NCBI RefSeq assembly: GCF_006494375.1
Contig: NZ_VHIZ01000019.1
Location: 1-64,000, forward strand
DNA: 64,000 nucleotides
Reading direction: 5' to 3'
Source of the DNA: Pantoea anthophila
GTDB taxonomy: Bacteria > Pseudomonadota > Gammaproteobacteria > Enterobacterales > Enterobacteriaceae
Shown here: one piece after another, positions 53,566-63,699 of the stretch
Position numbering within the stretch: the first letter of the stretch is position 1
How the letters are laid out: the number at the start of each line of letters is the position of its first letter
Position numbers and translations under genes: made by a program
Notes under the pieces: model-generated
What the model was told of the DNA's origin: nothing
What the model saw: only the letters and a program-made list of their open reading frames with translations
Databases searched by the model: none

Positions 53566-54606
53566 GTGACCGACAAAACCTCTCTCAGTTACAAAGACGC
53601 CGGTGTTGATATTGATGCTGGTAATGCCCTGGTTGACCGTATTAAAGGCGTAGTGAAAAAGACGCGTCGCCCGGAAGTGATGGGTGGACTGGGCGGTTTT
53701 GGTGCGCTTTGCGCGCTGCCGCAGAAATACCGTGAACCCGTGCTGGTCTCCGGCACCGATGGCGTTGGTACCAAGCTGCGTCTGGCGATGGATCTCAAAC
53801 GTCACGACGCCATTGGTGTTGACCTGGTGGCGATGTGCGTTAACGACCTGGTGGTACAGGGTGCTGAGCCGCTCTTCTTCCTGGATTACTACGCGACCGG
53901 CAAACTGGACGTGGACACTGCCTCCGCGGTGATCACCGGCATCGCCGAAGGGTGTCTGCAGTCAGGGTGTGCGCTGGTCGGCGGTGAAACGGCCGAGATG
54001 CCAGGCATGTATCACGGCGAAGATTATGACGTGGCCGGTTTCTGCGTGGGCGTGGTGGAAAAATCAGAAATCATTGATGGCAGCAAGGTGCAGGATGGCG
54101 ACGTGCTGATCGCCCTCGGCTCCAGCGGCCCGCACTCTAACGGCTATTCGCTGGTGCGCAAGATTCTGGAAGTCAGCAGCACCGATCCGCTGACCGAACA
54201 GCTGGAAGGCAAACCGCTGGCTGATCATCTGCTGGAACCGACCCGCATCTACGTGAAAAATATCCTGAGCCTGATTGAACAGGTCGATGTGCATGCTATC
54301 GCACACCTGACCGGCGGCGGCTTCTGGGAAAATATTCCTCGCGTGCTGCCCGACAACACCCAGGCGGTGATTGATGAGAAGAGCTGGCAGTGGCCGGCCG
54401 TCTTCAGCTGGCTGCAGCAGGCCGGTAACGTCAGCCGTTTCGAGATGTACCGCACCTTTAACTGCGGCGTCGGGATGGTCATCGCCCTGAGCCCGGCCGA
54501 CGCGGATAAAGCGATTGCGCTGATGGAAGCGGCCGGTGAGAAAGCCTGGAAGCTCGGCGTGATCAAAGCGTCAGAGGCGGAAGAGCGAGTGGTCATCAAC
54601 GGATGA
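53566..54606 (+). CDS. purM: Phosphoribosylaminoimidazole synthetase PurM (GTG start)
   Basis: ATP-dependent ring closure to AIR in purine synthesis. The GTG at 53566 gives 346 residues beginning [16 protein letters not shown], as in E. coli; a longer frame from an upstream ATG is unconserved and overlaps the PurR box. Family motifs: [47 protein letters not shown]. It overlaps purN by ATGA. Confidence 0.96.
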   Translation: MTDKTSLSYKDAGVDIDAGNALVDRIKGVVKKTRRPEVMGGLGGFGALCALPQKYREPVLVSGTDGVGTKLRLAMDLKRHDAIGVDLVAMCVNDLVVQGAEPLFFLDYYATGKLDVDTASAVITGIAEGCLQSGCALVGGETAEMPGMYHGEDYDVAGFCVGVVEKSEIIDGSKVQDGDVLIALGSSGPHSNGYSLVRKILEVSSTDPLTEQLEGKPLADHLLEPTRIYVKNILSLIEQVDVHAIAHLTGGGFWENIPRVLPDNTQAVIDEKSWQWPAVFSWLQQAGNVSRFEMYRTFNCGVGMVIALSPADADKAIALMEAAGEKAWKLGVIKASEAEERVVING

Positions 54607-55241
54607 AAAAGCTGGTTGTACTGATCTCCGGCAACGGAAGCAATCTTCAGTCCATCCTTGACGCCTGCGCCAGCGGGCGCATTCACGGCAGCGTGGCTGC
54701 CGTGTTCAGCAACCGCGCCGCTGCCTTTGGCTTAACGCGGGCGCGTGAGGCGGGTATCCCGGCTCACGCGCTGGCCGCCAGCGATTTCACCGACCGGGAC
54801 GCCTTTGATCGCCAGCTGATCGCTGAGATTGAAGCGTACTCGCCCGACCTTGTCGTCCTGGCGGGGTATATGCGTATTCTCAGCAGTGCATTCGTGGCCC
54901 ATTTTCACGATCGCCTGCTGAATATTCACCCTTCCCTGCTGCCGAAATATCCGGGCCTGCATACGCACCGTCAGGCGCTGGAGAACGGTGACAGCGAGCA
55001 TGGCACCTCGGTGCATTTCGTCACTGACGAGCTGGATGGCGGGCCGGTGGTCCTGCAGGCAAAAGTGCCGATTTTTGCCGACGACACGGAGGCGGAGATC
55101 ACGGAGCGGGTGCAGCATCAGGAGCACGCCATCTATCCGCTGGTCATCGACTGGTTTGTTGAGGGACGGCTGGCGATGCGTGACGGTAAGGCCTGGCTGG
55201 ATGGCGAACCGCTGCCGCCGCAGGGCTATGCTAACGACTGA
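54603..55241 (+). CDS. purN: Phosphoribosylglycinamide formyltransferase PurN
   Basis: Transfers the formyl group of 10-formyl-tetrahydrofolate to GAR. The 212 residues have the N-terminal [13 protein letters not shown] phosphate loop, the active region LAGYMRILS and [16 protein letters not shown] with its catalytic His, and the Asp in DGGPVV. Coupled to purM by a 4-base overlap. The last gene before the folded element at 55284. Confidence 0.96.
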   Translation: MKKLVVLISGNGSNLQSILDACASGRIHGSVAAVFSNRAAAFGLTRAREAGIPAHALAASDFTDRDAFDRQLIAEIEAYSPDLVVLAGYMRILSSAFVAHFHDRLLNIHPSLLPKYPGLHTHRQALENGDSEHGTSVHFVTDELDGGPVVLQAKVPIFADDTEAEITERVQHQEHAIYPLVIDWFVEGRLAMRDGKAWLDGEPLPPQGYAND

Positions 55242-55283
55242 TACACGGGAAGTCCCACAGACAGCGGATAAACCTGAAGCGAG

Positions 55284-55385
55284 GGGGGCCTGTGTCCGGA
55301 GTAAAGCATAGCGGGCTATGGATGGCCCGCGCTGAGCCCGCCATGGAGGGCGTCTTTTGCGTCTTTACGCAGGACACAGGCCCCC
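55284..55385. repeat. Highly folded intergenic element (clover-leaf type)
   Basis: Outer arms GGGGGCCTGTGTCC (55284-55297) and GGACACAGGCCCCC (55372-55385) pair perfectly over 14 bp. A second stem GTAAAG/CTTTAC (55301-55306 with 55363-55368) closes the interior, inside which two hairpins fold: GCGGGC/GCCCGC (55311-55330) and CGCC/GGCG (55339-55352). It lies between convergent purN and pstB. The form suits an RNA-structured intergenic repeat or small MITE; it may also end transcription from both sides. Family unknown to me. Confidence 0.6.
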
Positions 55386-55422
55386 TGAGCCGGTGACAGA
55401 GCGCCCCTTTCCCGTTGCGGAC

Positions 55423-56196
55423 TCAGCCGTAACGCCCCGTAATATAATCTTCGGTCCGGCGCTGTTTCGGCGCGGTGAAGATACGGTCGGTCTCATCAAA
55501 CTCCACCAGCACCCCCTGATGCATAAACGCGGTGTAATCTGACACGCGAGAGGCCTGCTGCATGTTGTGCGTCACCAGCACCAGCGTAAAATGCTGCTTC
55601 AGCGTGGTCATCAGCTCTTCAATCACCAGCGTCGAGATAGGGTCCAGCGCAGAGGTCGGCTCATCCAGCAGCAGAACCTCCGGTTCAATCGCAATAGCGC
55701 GGGCAATCACCAGCCGCTGCTGCTGTCCGGTCGAGAGCGTCAGCGCATTCTGAGAAAGCTGATCTTTCACCTCGCCCCACAGCGCCGCCGCACGCAGCGC
55801 ACGCTCACAGGCTTCGTTCAGCACCCGCCGGTCGCGTACCCCCTGCAGGCGCAGACCGTAAACCACATTCTCATAGATCGACTTGGGAAATGGATTCGGC
55901 CGCTGAAACACCATCCCGACCCGACGCCGCAGCGCGGAGAGATCCTGCTCCGGTCGCAGTATCGGCAGCGAGCCCAGCAGCACCTCTCCCTCAACCCGGC
56001 AGTGATCGATCACATCATTCATGCGGTTAAAGCAGCGCAGCAGCGTCGACTTCCCACAGCCTGAGGGACCAATCAGCGCGGTGATCCTGTTTTTCGGCAC
56101 CTGCAGCGAAATATCCTGCAGCGCCTGGCGCTCGCCATACCACAGTGACAGATGGTTAACGGTAAGCGCTATATCCGTGTCGGACGTCATAGTCAT
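55423..56196 (-). CDS. pstB: Phosphate ABC transporter ATPase, PstB-like
   Basis: ATP-binding subunit of a phosphate-type importer, 257 residues. Walker A is GPSGCGKST and Walker B is [13 protein letters not shown]; the signature reads LSTGQQQRL where E. coli PstB has LSGGQQQRL. An alternative start two codons on (56190) has better spacing to AGG. The C-terminal [12 protein letters not shown] is typical of PstB. Third gene of pstCAB, with no pstS or phoU in the window. Confidence 0.87.
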   Translation of the reverse strand: MTMTSDTDIALTVNHLSLWYGERQALQDISLQVPKNRITALIGPSGCGKSTLLRCFNRMNDVIDHCRVEGEVLLGSLPILRPEQDLSALRRRVGMVFQRPNPFPKSIYENVVYGLRLQGVRDRRVLNEACERALRAAALWGEVKDQLSQNALTLSTGQQQRLVIARAIAIEPEVLLLDEPTSALDPISTLVIEELMTTLKQHFTLVLVTHNMQQASRVSDYTAFMHQGVLVEFDETDRIFTAPKQRRTEDYITGRYG

Positions 56197-56202
56197 AGCC
56201 TG

Positions 56203-57837
56203 TTATTGAGTCATAAGGCGATAGCGTTCACGCAGACGGTGACGCAGGGCCATCGCCAGCAGATTAAGCGACAGAATAATCAGCACCAGCAGCAGCGCGG
56301 TGGCAAACACCAGCGGCCGGTCAGCTTCAATATTCGGGCTCTGAAACGCCAGATCGTAAATCTGGAAGCCCAGATGCATAAACTTGCGATCCAGATGAAG
56401 ATAAGGAAACACCGCGTCTACCGGCAGCTCCGGCACCATTTTTACTACCCCCACCAGCATCAGCGGTGCGGTTTCCCCGGCCGCCCGCGCCACCGCCAGG
56501 ATCAGGCCGGTCAGCATCGCAGGCACCGCCATAGGCAGCACCACATTCCACAGGGTTTCCGCCTGCGTTGCGCCCAGCGCCAGCGAACCCTGTCGCAGAC
56601 TGTTGGGAATACGGGACAGCCCCTCTTCGGTCGCGACAATGACCACCGGCAGCGTCAGTAACGCCAGCGTCAGTGAGGCCCACAGCAGCCCTGGCGTGCC
56701 AAACGTCGGATTGGGCAGTGCGCTGGCGAAGAAGAGCTGGTCGATCGTGCCGCCCACCAGCCAGACGAAAAAGCCCAGGCCAAAGACGCCATAGACAATC
56801 GAGGGGACGCCCGCCAGATTGACCACCGCGATCCGCACCAGCCGGGTCAGCGCATGACGTCCGGCATATTCATGCAGCCAGATTGCCGCGATCACACCCA
56901 GCGGCATCACCACCACCGACATCAGCAGCACCATCAGCACGGTGCCGAAAATGGCCGGAAACGCGCCCGATTCACTCTCGCCCTCCGCAGGGGAGTCGCT
57001 GACGAAGCGCCACAGCTGATGCAGGAAATGCAGCATTTTGCCGCCTGCCGTCATCGCATTGGGCTTCCAGCTGTCCACAATGTCGGTCAGCGGAATCGCA
57101 TGTTCGGTGCCGTGCACATCCCGCAGGATCAGCAGATCGCGCTGACTCTGCTGCTGCAGAGAGGCCAGCGTCTCACTCAGCTGATTGAAACGGCGCTGCA
57201 GGGCGGCCTGATTGGCCTGAAATTCCGACTCGGTCTGCAGATCAAAGCGTCCGGCGGCCCGTCGAGCCTCCGCCTGCTCGTCTAACTGCTCCCGCTGGCT
57301 GTTGAGACGCGCCATATCGACCCGACGGATCTGGCTGGCCTGGCGCACCAGGGTCTGCACCTGCCCGAGCCGTTGATGCAGCAGCGCATCCGGGTCTCTG
57401 GCGGTTAACTCTTCATTGTCTTCACGCAGCCCGACAAACCAGCCATAGGCCTGACCGTGGCCGCGCCGCTGCAGCACCATGACATCGGCGGGCTGAGTGA
57501 CCTGCGCCGCCTGACGGCTGTAAACCACGCGGAAATCGGGTGCGTCCCACTCCCGGTTACCGGTCTTAATCAGATAGCGATGAACCTTCTCCCCCTGGTT
57601 GCCCTGCTCATCGACCGGGGCGGGAAAGTGCCGCTGATGCTCCAGCGTTTCACCCAGCAGGCGCGTTTCGCCGCCGTCCGGCTGGCTGAAGCTGTAAAGG
57701 TCAACGCGCTGCGGCCAGAAGGCACGCACCCCCTGCCAGGCCAGCAAACCAATCAGCAGCGTAAAGGCGAGCAGGCAGACGGCTACCGCGCCGGCGGTTA
57801 ACCACCGCCAGCGATCGTTCTGGCGCATCACCTTCAT
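56203..57837 (-). CDS. pstA: Phosphate ABC transporter permease, extended PstA
   Basis: A 544-residue permease. The C-terminal part (about 295-540) has the usual six-helix permease fold with an EAA loop (GSLALGATQAETLWNVVLP) and PSIVYGVFGLGFF. Between the first membrane helix (about 14-36) and the permease lies an extra region of about 250 residues containing a Gln/Arg-rich coiled coil (about 150-235). E. coli PstA (about 296 residues) lacks it. Overlaps pstC by 4 bases. Confidence 0.85.
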   Translation of the reverse strand: MKVMRQNDRWRWLTAGAVAVCLLAFTLLIGLLAWQGVRAFWPQRVDLYSFSQPDGGETRLLGETLEHQRHFPAPVDEQGNQGEKVHRYLIKTGNREWDAPDFRVVYSRQAAQVTQPADVMVLQRRGHGQAYGWFVGLREDNEELTARDPDALLHQRLGQVQTLVRQASQIRRVDMARLNSQREQLDEQAEARRAAGRFDLQTESEFQANQAALQRRFNQLSETLASLQQQSQRDLLILRDVHGTEHAIPLTDIVDSWKPNAMTAGGKMLHFLHQLWRFVSDSPAEGESESGAFPAIFGTVLMVLLMSVVVMPLGVIAAIWLHEYAGRHALTRLVRIAVVNLAGVPSIVYGVFGLGFFVWLVGGTIDQLFFASALPNPTFGTPGLLWASLTLALLTLPVVIVATEEGLSRIPNSLRQGSLALGATQAETLWNVVLPMAVPAMLTGLILAVARAAGETAPLMLVGVVKMVPELPVDAVFPYLHLDRKFMHLGFQIYDLAFQSPNIEADRPLVFATALLLVLIILSLNLLAMALRHRLRERYRLMTQ

Positions 57838-59921
57838 GCCTGCTCCTCCTGCTGACTGTATCGCTGACGCAGCCGCTGCCGGATCAGCTCTGCAATAGTG
57901 TTGATAACCAGCGTAAACAGCAGCAGCAGCAGAGCGCTGAGAAACAGCACCCGGTAGTGAGCACTGCCCGCCGCCGCTTCCGGCATCTCGATAGCGATAT
58001 TGGCGGACAGCGCGCGCAGGCCGCTGAACAGGCCCCCTTCACTTTGCGGGGTGTTGCCGGTCGCCATCAGCAGAATCATGGTTTCTCCCACGGCGCGCCC
58101 CAGACCGACCATCAGCGCGGCAAAAATACCGGCAGAGGCACCGGGCAGCACCACGCGGGTCAGCGTCTGCCACGGCGTCGCGCCCAGCGCCAGCGAGCCC
58201 TGTCCCAGCGCCGCGGGGACGCTGAACAGCGCATCTTCCGAGAGGGTAAAGATCAGCGGCACCAGCGCAAAGCCCATCGCCAGTGCGGCCACCAGCAGAT
58301 TTCGCTGCTCATAATGCGGCAGCCAGTCGCCGGCATCCGGCATAAACCGAGCGGGTAGCCACAGCGTCAGCAGCGTCACTGACAGCAGCAGCGGTAGCAG
58401 AATCAGCACCTCGCGACCGGGCTGACGCCAGCGCGGCGGTAAGCGGGCGCTGAATACCCCGCACAGCAGCAGCGCGCCCGCCAGGGTGAGCGGCAGCAGC
58501 AGCACCCCCAGCAGGGCCTGACCAATATGCGGCGCCAGCCAGAGGCCGGCAATCAGCCCGACCACCACACTCGGCAGCGCCCCCATCATCTCAATCGCCG
58601 GTTTCACCCAGCGTCGCAGGCCGGGGGCCATAAACCACGCGGTGTACATGGCGGCGGCCAGCGCCAGCGGCGTGGCAAACAGCAGCGCTAACCCGGCCGC
58701 TTTCAGCGTGCCCGTCACCATCGGCACCAGACTGAACTTTGCCTGATAGCCGTCGCCCGCGGCGGTCGACTGCCAGACCCAGTCCGGCGCGGGATAGTTC
58801 TCATACCAGATTTTCTGCCAGAAATTACGCCACGTGACGTCGGGCCACGGGTTATCGAGCCGCAGCATCTGCCAGTGTCCGGGCCGCTCAATCAGCAGGC
58901 TGTCGCCGCGGGGTGAAAACTGCGCCTGTACGATGCCGGGCGCCAGCTGACGCTCCAGTATCGGGCCGCTCTGCTTGCTGGCGAACAGCCGCAGCAGCCC
59001 CTGCCTGCTGAGTGTGGCGAACACGCGACGGTGCGGCTCCGTCACCAGAAGCGTCTCACCGTCGCTCTGCGCGAAGGTCTTTATGCGCTGGAGGCGCGGC
59101 CCCTGCTCGCCGGCCACAGCAAACCACTGTGTCACGCCGCTGCGATCCTGAATCAGCAGGCTTGCACCGCCCACCAGCAGGTGCAGGCTTTGCGGCGGCT
59201 GCGGCAGGGTGTGCGTTTCGCGTAATGAGGCCTGTGCATCACCGAGCTGCCAGACGCGCAGCAGATTGCCTTCCGTGGTGTAGAGCAGATCGCCTGTCGG
59301 TGAAAGCGCCAGCAGATCAAGCTGACGCTGAGGCAGCGAGAGAATAGCAGCCTGACGATCGGTGCCGATCGTCAGCACCTGAAGTCCGGCCTGGGTGAGC
59401 GCCGCGATACGCCATTGATCGGCATGGCGGGTTGCCAGCGCCATCTTCGTCACCGCGCCAGCGGGTAAATGAAAGGGTTTGTCGCCCAGCGGAAAGCGCC
59501 ACTGCTGGTCGGCTGTGGGCTGCAGCAGCGTCAGTGCTCCCTCAATATTGAGCAGCAGCGTCTGCCCGTCGGCACTCTGCACAATCGCACCCGGTGGTGG
59601 CGTCAGCGCCAGTGCCGGTTCTGCGGGCTGCCCATCCAGCGGAATAAAGCGCGCCGCGCCGCGATCGCTGATACGCCAGCCGACCTTGCCCTGATTGCCC
59701 ATCGCTAATGCAGGCGCACGATCCCAGAGTTGCTGGCTGGAGGCGATTTGCAGACCCGGCGCCGTAAACAGCGGCAGTACCACTCCAATCAGCCAGCAGA
59801 ACAGCAGCAGCATTAGCAGCAGGATCGCCACGCCGCAGCAGGTGACCAGCCGCCGCGTCAGGCGGTCAATGGCACGACGCTTACGATCGCTGAATTGGAC
59901 AGGAATGTGGTTTACGCTCAT
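57834..59921 (-). CDS. pstC: Phosphate ABC transporter permease, extended PstC
   Basis: A 695-residue permease. After the first membrane helix (about 27-52) comes a region of about 350 residues with repeated short strand patterns (LLALSPTGDLLYTTEGNLLRVW; FSPRGDSLLIE) like a beta-propeller, on the periplasmic side. The rest (about 400-690) is the permease with GALPSVVVGLIAGLW and the EAA loop LGQGSLALGATPWQTLTRVVLP. E. coli PstC has about 319 residues. First gene of pstCAB, divergent from ppk. Confidence 0.84.
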   Translation of the reverse strand: MSVNHIPVQFSDRKRRAIDRLTRRLVTCCGVAILLLMLLLFCWLIGVVLPLFTAPGLQIASSQQLWDRAPALAMGNQGKVGWRISDRGAARFIPLDGQPAEPALALTPPPGAIVQSADGQTLLLNIEGALTLLQPTADQQWRFPLGDKPFHLPAGAVTKMALATRHADQWRIAALTQAGLQVLTIGTDRQAAILSLPQRQLDLLALSPTGDLLYTTEGNLLRVWQLGDAQASLRETHTLPQPPQSLHLLVGGASLLIQDRSGVTQWFAVAGEQGPRLQRIKTFAQSDGETLLVTEPHRRVFATLSRQGLLRLFASKQSGPILERQLAPGIVQAQFSPRGDSLLIERPGHWQMLRLDNPWPDVTWRNFWQKIWYENYPAPDWVWQSTAAGDGYQAKFSLVPMVTGTLKAAGLALLFATPLALAAAMYTAWFMAPGLRRWVKPAIEMMGALPSVVVGLIAGLWLAPHIGQALLGVLLLPLTLAGALLLCGVFSARLPPRWRQPGREVLILLPLLLSVTLLTLWLPARFMPDAGDWLPHYEQRNLLVAALAMGFALVPLIFTLSEDALFSVPAALGQGSLALGATPWQTLTRVVLPGASAGIFAALMVGLGRAVGETMILLMATGNTPQSEGGLFSGLRALSANIAIEMPEAAAGSAHYRVLFLSALLLLLFTLVINTIAELIRQRLRQRYSQQEEQA

Positions 59922-60071
59922 GCGGTTCCGGCAGCAGGCTGAAATAAGCCGCTATGTTGCCCGTAGCGGGTTGATAAGACAACTCCTGGCGTTGGACAAC
60001 GCTGCCATACTCTCGCCATAATGTTCAGGGACACTGGATCTTCAGTCCTGCAACCGCTAAATGGAGTGAGA

Positions 60072-62132
60072 ATGGGTCAGGTAAAGCTTTATATTGAAAA
60101 AGAATTGAGCTGGTTATCCTTTAATGAACGGGTTTTGCAGGAAGCGGCAGATAAAAGCAATCCACTGATTGAGCGGATGCGCTTTCTGGGTATCTACTCC
60201 AACAACCTCGATGAATTCTATAAAGTGCGTTTTGCCGACCTGAAACGCCGTATTCTGATTGGTGAAGAGCAGGGTTCCGCCAGTACGCCACGTCATCTGT
60301 TTAAGAAAATTCAGCAGCGGGTGATGAAGTCCGATCAGGAGTTCGATGCCCTCTATAACGAGCTGCTGCTGGAGATGGCGCGCAACCAGATCTTCCTGAT
60401 CAACGAACGTCAGCTGTCGCCCAATCAGCAGGCGTGGCTGCGTCACTACTTTAAGCATGAGCTGCGTCAGCACATCTCGCCGATTCTGATCACCCATGAA
60501 ACCGACCTGACTGAATTTCTTAAAGATGACTACACCTACCTGGCGGTCGAGATTATCCGGGGTGACGACATCCGCTATGCGCTGCTGGAGATCCCGTCCG
60601 ACAAGGTGCCGCGCTTTATCAATCTTCCGGCGGAGCCACCGCGTCGCCGTAAGCCGATGATCCTGCTCGACAACATTTTACGTTACTGCCTGGATGATAT
60701 TTTCAAAGGCTTTTACGACTACGACGCGCTCAACGCCTATTCCATGAAAATGACGCGTGACGCCGAGTACGATCTGGTGACGGAGATGGAGTCGAGCCTG
60801 CTGGAGCTGATGTCCTCCAGCCTGAAGCAGCGACTGACGGCAGAGCCGGTGCGATTCGTCTATCAGCGCGATATGCCGGAGGCGATGGTTGAACTGCTGT
60901 GCCACAAGCTCTCTATCTCTAACTTCGATTCGATTCTGCCCGGCGGCCGCTATCACAACTTTAAAGATTTCATCGGCTTCCCGAACGTCGGCAAAAACAA
61001 CCTGATAAATCGTCCGCTGCCGCAGATCCGCCACATTGGCTTCGACGGCTACCGCAACGGCTTTGATGCGATCCGCGACCGCGACGTGCTGCTCTATTAT
61101 CCTTATCACACCTTTGAGCATGTGCTGGAGCTGCTGCGTCAGGCGTCGTTTGACCCGAGCGTGCTGGCGATCAAAATCAATATTTACCGCGTCGCTAAAC
61201 ACTCGCGCATCATGGATGCGATGATCCACGCCGCCTATAACGGTAAGAAGGTCACCGTAGTGGTTGAGCTGCAGGCGCGCTTCGATGAAGAAGCCAACAT
61301 CTACTGGGCTAAACGCCTGACCGAAGCCGGTGTGCATGTGATTTTCTCCGCCCCTGGCCTGAAAATCCACGCCAAGCTGTTCCTGATTTCACGCCGTGAA
61401 GGGGAAGAGATTGTGCGCTATGCCCACATCGGCACCGGCAACTTTAACGAGAAGACCGCCCGGCTCTACACGGACTACTCCCTGCTGACCGCCGATGCGC
61501 GTATCACCAACGAAGTGCGTCGGGTGTTCAACTTTATTGAGAACCCCTACCGGCCCGTAACGTTCGATCACCTGATGGTGTCTCCGCAGAACTCACGCCG
61601 GATGCTGTATGAACTGATCGACACCGAAATCGCCAATGCCCAGCAGCAGAAGCCCTCCGGCATTACTCTGAAAATAAACAATCTGGTGGACAAAGGGCTG
61701 GTTGATCGGCTTTATACAGCCTCCAGCGTAGGGGTAAAAGTCAATCTGCTGGTGCGTGGCATGTGCTCACTGATCCCGGATCTGCCGGGGATCAGCGAGA
61801 ACATTCGCGTCATCAGTATTGTTGACCGCTATCTGGAACACGATCGCGTCTATATTTTTGAGAATGGCGGCGATAAGAAGGTGTTCCTCTCCTCCGCTGA
61901 CTGGATGACGCGTAATATTGATTACCGTATCGAGGTGGCGGTGGCGATTCTCGATCCACGCATCCGGCAGCGCATACTCGACATTATTGCCATTCAGTTG
62001 AGTGATACGGTGAAAGCCCGCATCGTCGACAAAGAGCTGAGTAACCATTACGTCCAGCGAGGCAATCGCCGTAAAGTGCGCTCGCAGCTGGCCATCTATG
62101 ATTACATCAAGAAACTGGAACAACCTGACTAA
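60072..62132 (+). CDS. ppk: Polyphosphate kinase Ppk1
   Basis: Makes inorganic polyphosphate from ATP, reversibly, at the membrane. The 686 residues start [18 protein letters not shown], with a longer frame to 60021 unconserved. The autophosphorylated histidine lies in LKIHAKLFL, and [15 protein letters not shown] and DYRIEVAV are conserved. Co-transcribed with ppx (5-base gap). The pst-like operon diverges from it; a shared regulatory region of 150 bases contains no Pho box that I can recognise. Confidence 0.97.
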   Translation: MGQVKLYIEKELSWLSFNERVLQEAADKSNPLIERMRFLGIYSNNLDEFYKVRFADLKRRILIGEEQGSASTPRHLFKKIQQRVMKSDQEFDALYNELLLEMARNQIFLINERQLSPNQQAWLRHYFKHELRQHISPILITHETDLTEFLKDDYTYLAVEIIRGDDIRYALLEIPSDKVPRFINLPAEPPRRRKPMILLDNILRYCLDDIFKGFYDYDALNAYSMKMTRDAEYDLVTEMESSLLELMSSSLKQRLTAEPVRFVYQRDMPEAMVELLCHKLSISNFDSILPGGRYHNFKDFIGFPNVGKNNLINRPLPQIRHIGFDGYRNGFDAIRDRDVLLYYPYHTFEHVLELLRQASFDPSVLAIKINIYRVAKHSRIMDAMIHAAYNGKKVTVVVELQARFDEEANIYWAKRLTEAGVHVIFSAPGLKIHAKLFLISRREGEEIVRYAHIGTGNFNEKTARLYTDYSLLTADARITNEVRRVFNFIENPYRPVTFDHLMVSPQNSRRMLYELIDTEIANAQQQKPSGITLKINNLVDKGLVDRLYTASSVGVKVNLLVRGMCSLIPDLPGISENIRVISIVDRYLEHDRVYIFENGGDKKVFLSSADWMTRNIDYRIEVAVAILDPRIRQRILDIIAIQLSDTVKARIVDKELSNHYVQRGNRRKVRSQLAIYDYIKKLEQPD

Positions 62133-62137
62133 ATCCT

Positions 62138-63664
62138 ATGCCAATTTCTCATAAAAGTACGCCTAAACCCCAGGAGTTTGCGGCGATTGACCTGGGCTCG
62201 AACAGTTTCCATATGGTGATTGCGCGGGTCGTCGACGGTGCGATGCAGGTGCTGGGTCGCCTGAAGCAGCGCGTCCATCTGGCTGACGGGCTGGATGCTC
62301 AGCACAAACTCAGCGAAGAGGCGATGGAGCGCGGCTTAGCCTGTCTGGCGCTGTTCGCCGAGCGCCTGCAGGGGTTCAGCCCGAGCAACGTGACGATTGT
62401 CGGCACCCATACGCTGCGTGAGGCGGTAAACGCCGAAACCTTCCTGCAGCGGGCGGCTGAGGTAATCCCCTACCCGATCGAGGTGATTTCAGGTCATGAA
62501 GAAGCGCGCCTGATCTTTATGGGCGTGGAGCATACGCAGCCGGAAAAAGGCCGCAAGCTGGTGATCGACATCGGCGGCGGCTCAACCGAGCTGGTGATTG
62601 GCGAGGATTTTGAACCGCAGCTGGTTGAGAGCCGCCGCATGGGCTGCGTCAGTTTCGCCCAGCTCTATTTCCCTAAGGGGGAAATAAGCCGTGAAAACTT
62701 CCGTCGTGCCCGTTTAGCGGCCGCGCAGAAGCTGGAAACGCTGGCGTGGCAGTATCGTCTGCATGGCTGGAAATATGCGCTGGGGGCGTCCGGAACCATC
62801 AAAGCCGCCTGTGAAGTGCTGCAGGCGATGGATGAGAAAGAGAAGCTGATCACCCCTGAGCGTCTCGACAAGCTCTATGACGAGGTGATGAAGCATAAAT
62901 CCTTTGCGGCACTGAGCCTGCCGGGCCTCTCTGAAGAGCGCAAAAACGTCTTCGTGCCGGGACTGGCAATTCTCTGTGGCGTCTTTGATGCGCTGGCGAT
63001 CCGCGAGCTGCGCCTCTCTGACGGTGCGCTGCGTGAAGGCGTGCTCTATGAGATGGAAGGCCGCTTCCGCCATCAGGATATTCGCAGCCGCACTGCACAG
63101 AGTCTGGCGAATCACTACGCCATCGACAGCGATCAGGCGCGACGCGTACTTGACACCACCGAGCAGCTTTATGTGCAGTGGAGCGAGCAGAATCCTAAGC
63201 TGGCCAATCCGCAACTGGCTGCGCTGCTGAAGTGGGCGGCCATGCTGCATGAAGTGGGCCTGACCATTAACCATAGCGCGCTGCAGCGCCATTCCGCCTA
63301 CATCCTGCAAAACACCAACCTGCCCGGTTTCAATCAGGATCAGCAGATGCTGCTGGCTGCGCTGGTCAGATTCCATCGCAAAGCGATTAAACTCGATGAG
63401 CTGCCGCGCGTCACGCTGTTCAAGAAAAAGCAGTTTATCCCGCTGATTTTCCTGCTGCGCCTGGGTACGCTGCTCAATAATCAGCGCCAGGCCACGACGC
63501 GCCCGGATGCGTTAAGCCTGAAGTGTGATGACGGCCACTGGACGCTGACCTTCCCGGCAGGCTATTTCAGTCAGAACAACCTGGTTCAGCTCGATCTCGA
63601 ACGTGAGCAGGTTTACTGGAATGACGTGACGGGATGGAAACTGATCCTTAAAGAAGAAGCCTGA
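62138..63664 (+). CDS. ppx: Exopolyphosphatase Ppx
   Basis: Releases phosphate from polyphosphate ends, opposing Ppk; homologues (GppA type) also act on pppGpp. The 508 residues have the ASKHA ATPase fold: [17 protein letters not shown] at the N-terminus and [15 protein letters not shown]. The HD-like C-terminal part ([14 protein letters not shown]) follows. Linkage to ppk decides Ppx over GppA. Confidence 0.96.
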   Translation: MPISHKSTPKPQEFAAIDLGSNSFHMVIARVVDGAMQVLGRLKQRVHLADGLDAQHKLSEEAMERGLACLALFAERLQGFSPSNVTIVGTHTLREAVNAETFLQRAAEVIPYPIEVISGHEEARLIFMGVEHTQPEKGRKLVIDIGGGSTELVIGEDFEPQLVESRRMGCVSFAQLYFPKGEISRENFRRARLAAAQKLETLAWQYRLHGWKYALGASGTIKAACEVLQAMDEKEKLITPERLDKLYDEVMKHKSFAALSLPGLSEERKNVFVPGLAILCGVFDALAIRELRLSDGALREGVLYEMEGRFRHQDIRSRTAQSLANHYAIDSDQARRVLDTTEQLYVQWSEQNPKLANPQLAALLKWAAMLHEVGLTINHSALQRHSAYILQNTNLPGFNQDQQMLLAALVRFHRKAIKLDELPRVTLFKKKQFIPLIFLLRLGTLLNNQRQATTRPDALSLKCDDGHWTLTFPAGYFSQNNLVQLDLEREQVYWNDVTGWKLILKEEA

Positions 63665-63670
63665 CCTTAC

Positions 63671-63689
63671 GGGCGCCTGGCGCCCTTTT
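63671..63689 (+). terminator. Terminator of ppk-ppx
   Basis: GGGCGC pairs with GCGCCC around a 3-base loop, followed by TTTT. Confidence 0.78.
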
Positions 63690-63699
63690 AACTGAACTG

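Noticed and set aside
59922-60071. Pho box between pstC and ppk
   Set aside because: No CTGTCAT-type direct repeats with the right spacing are visible on either strand.
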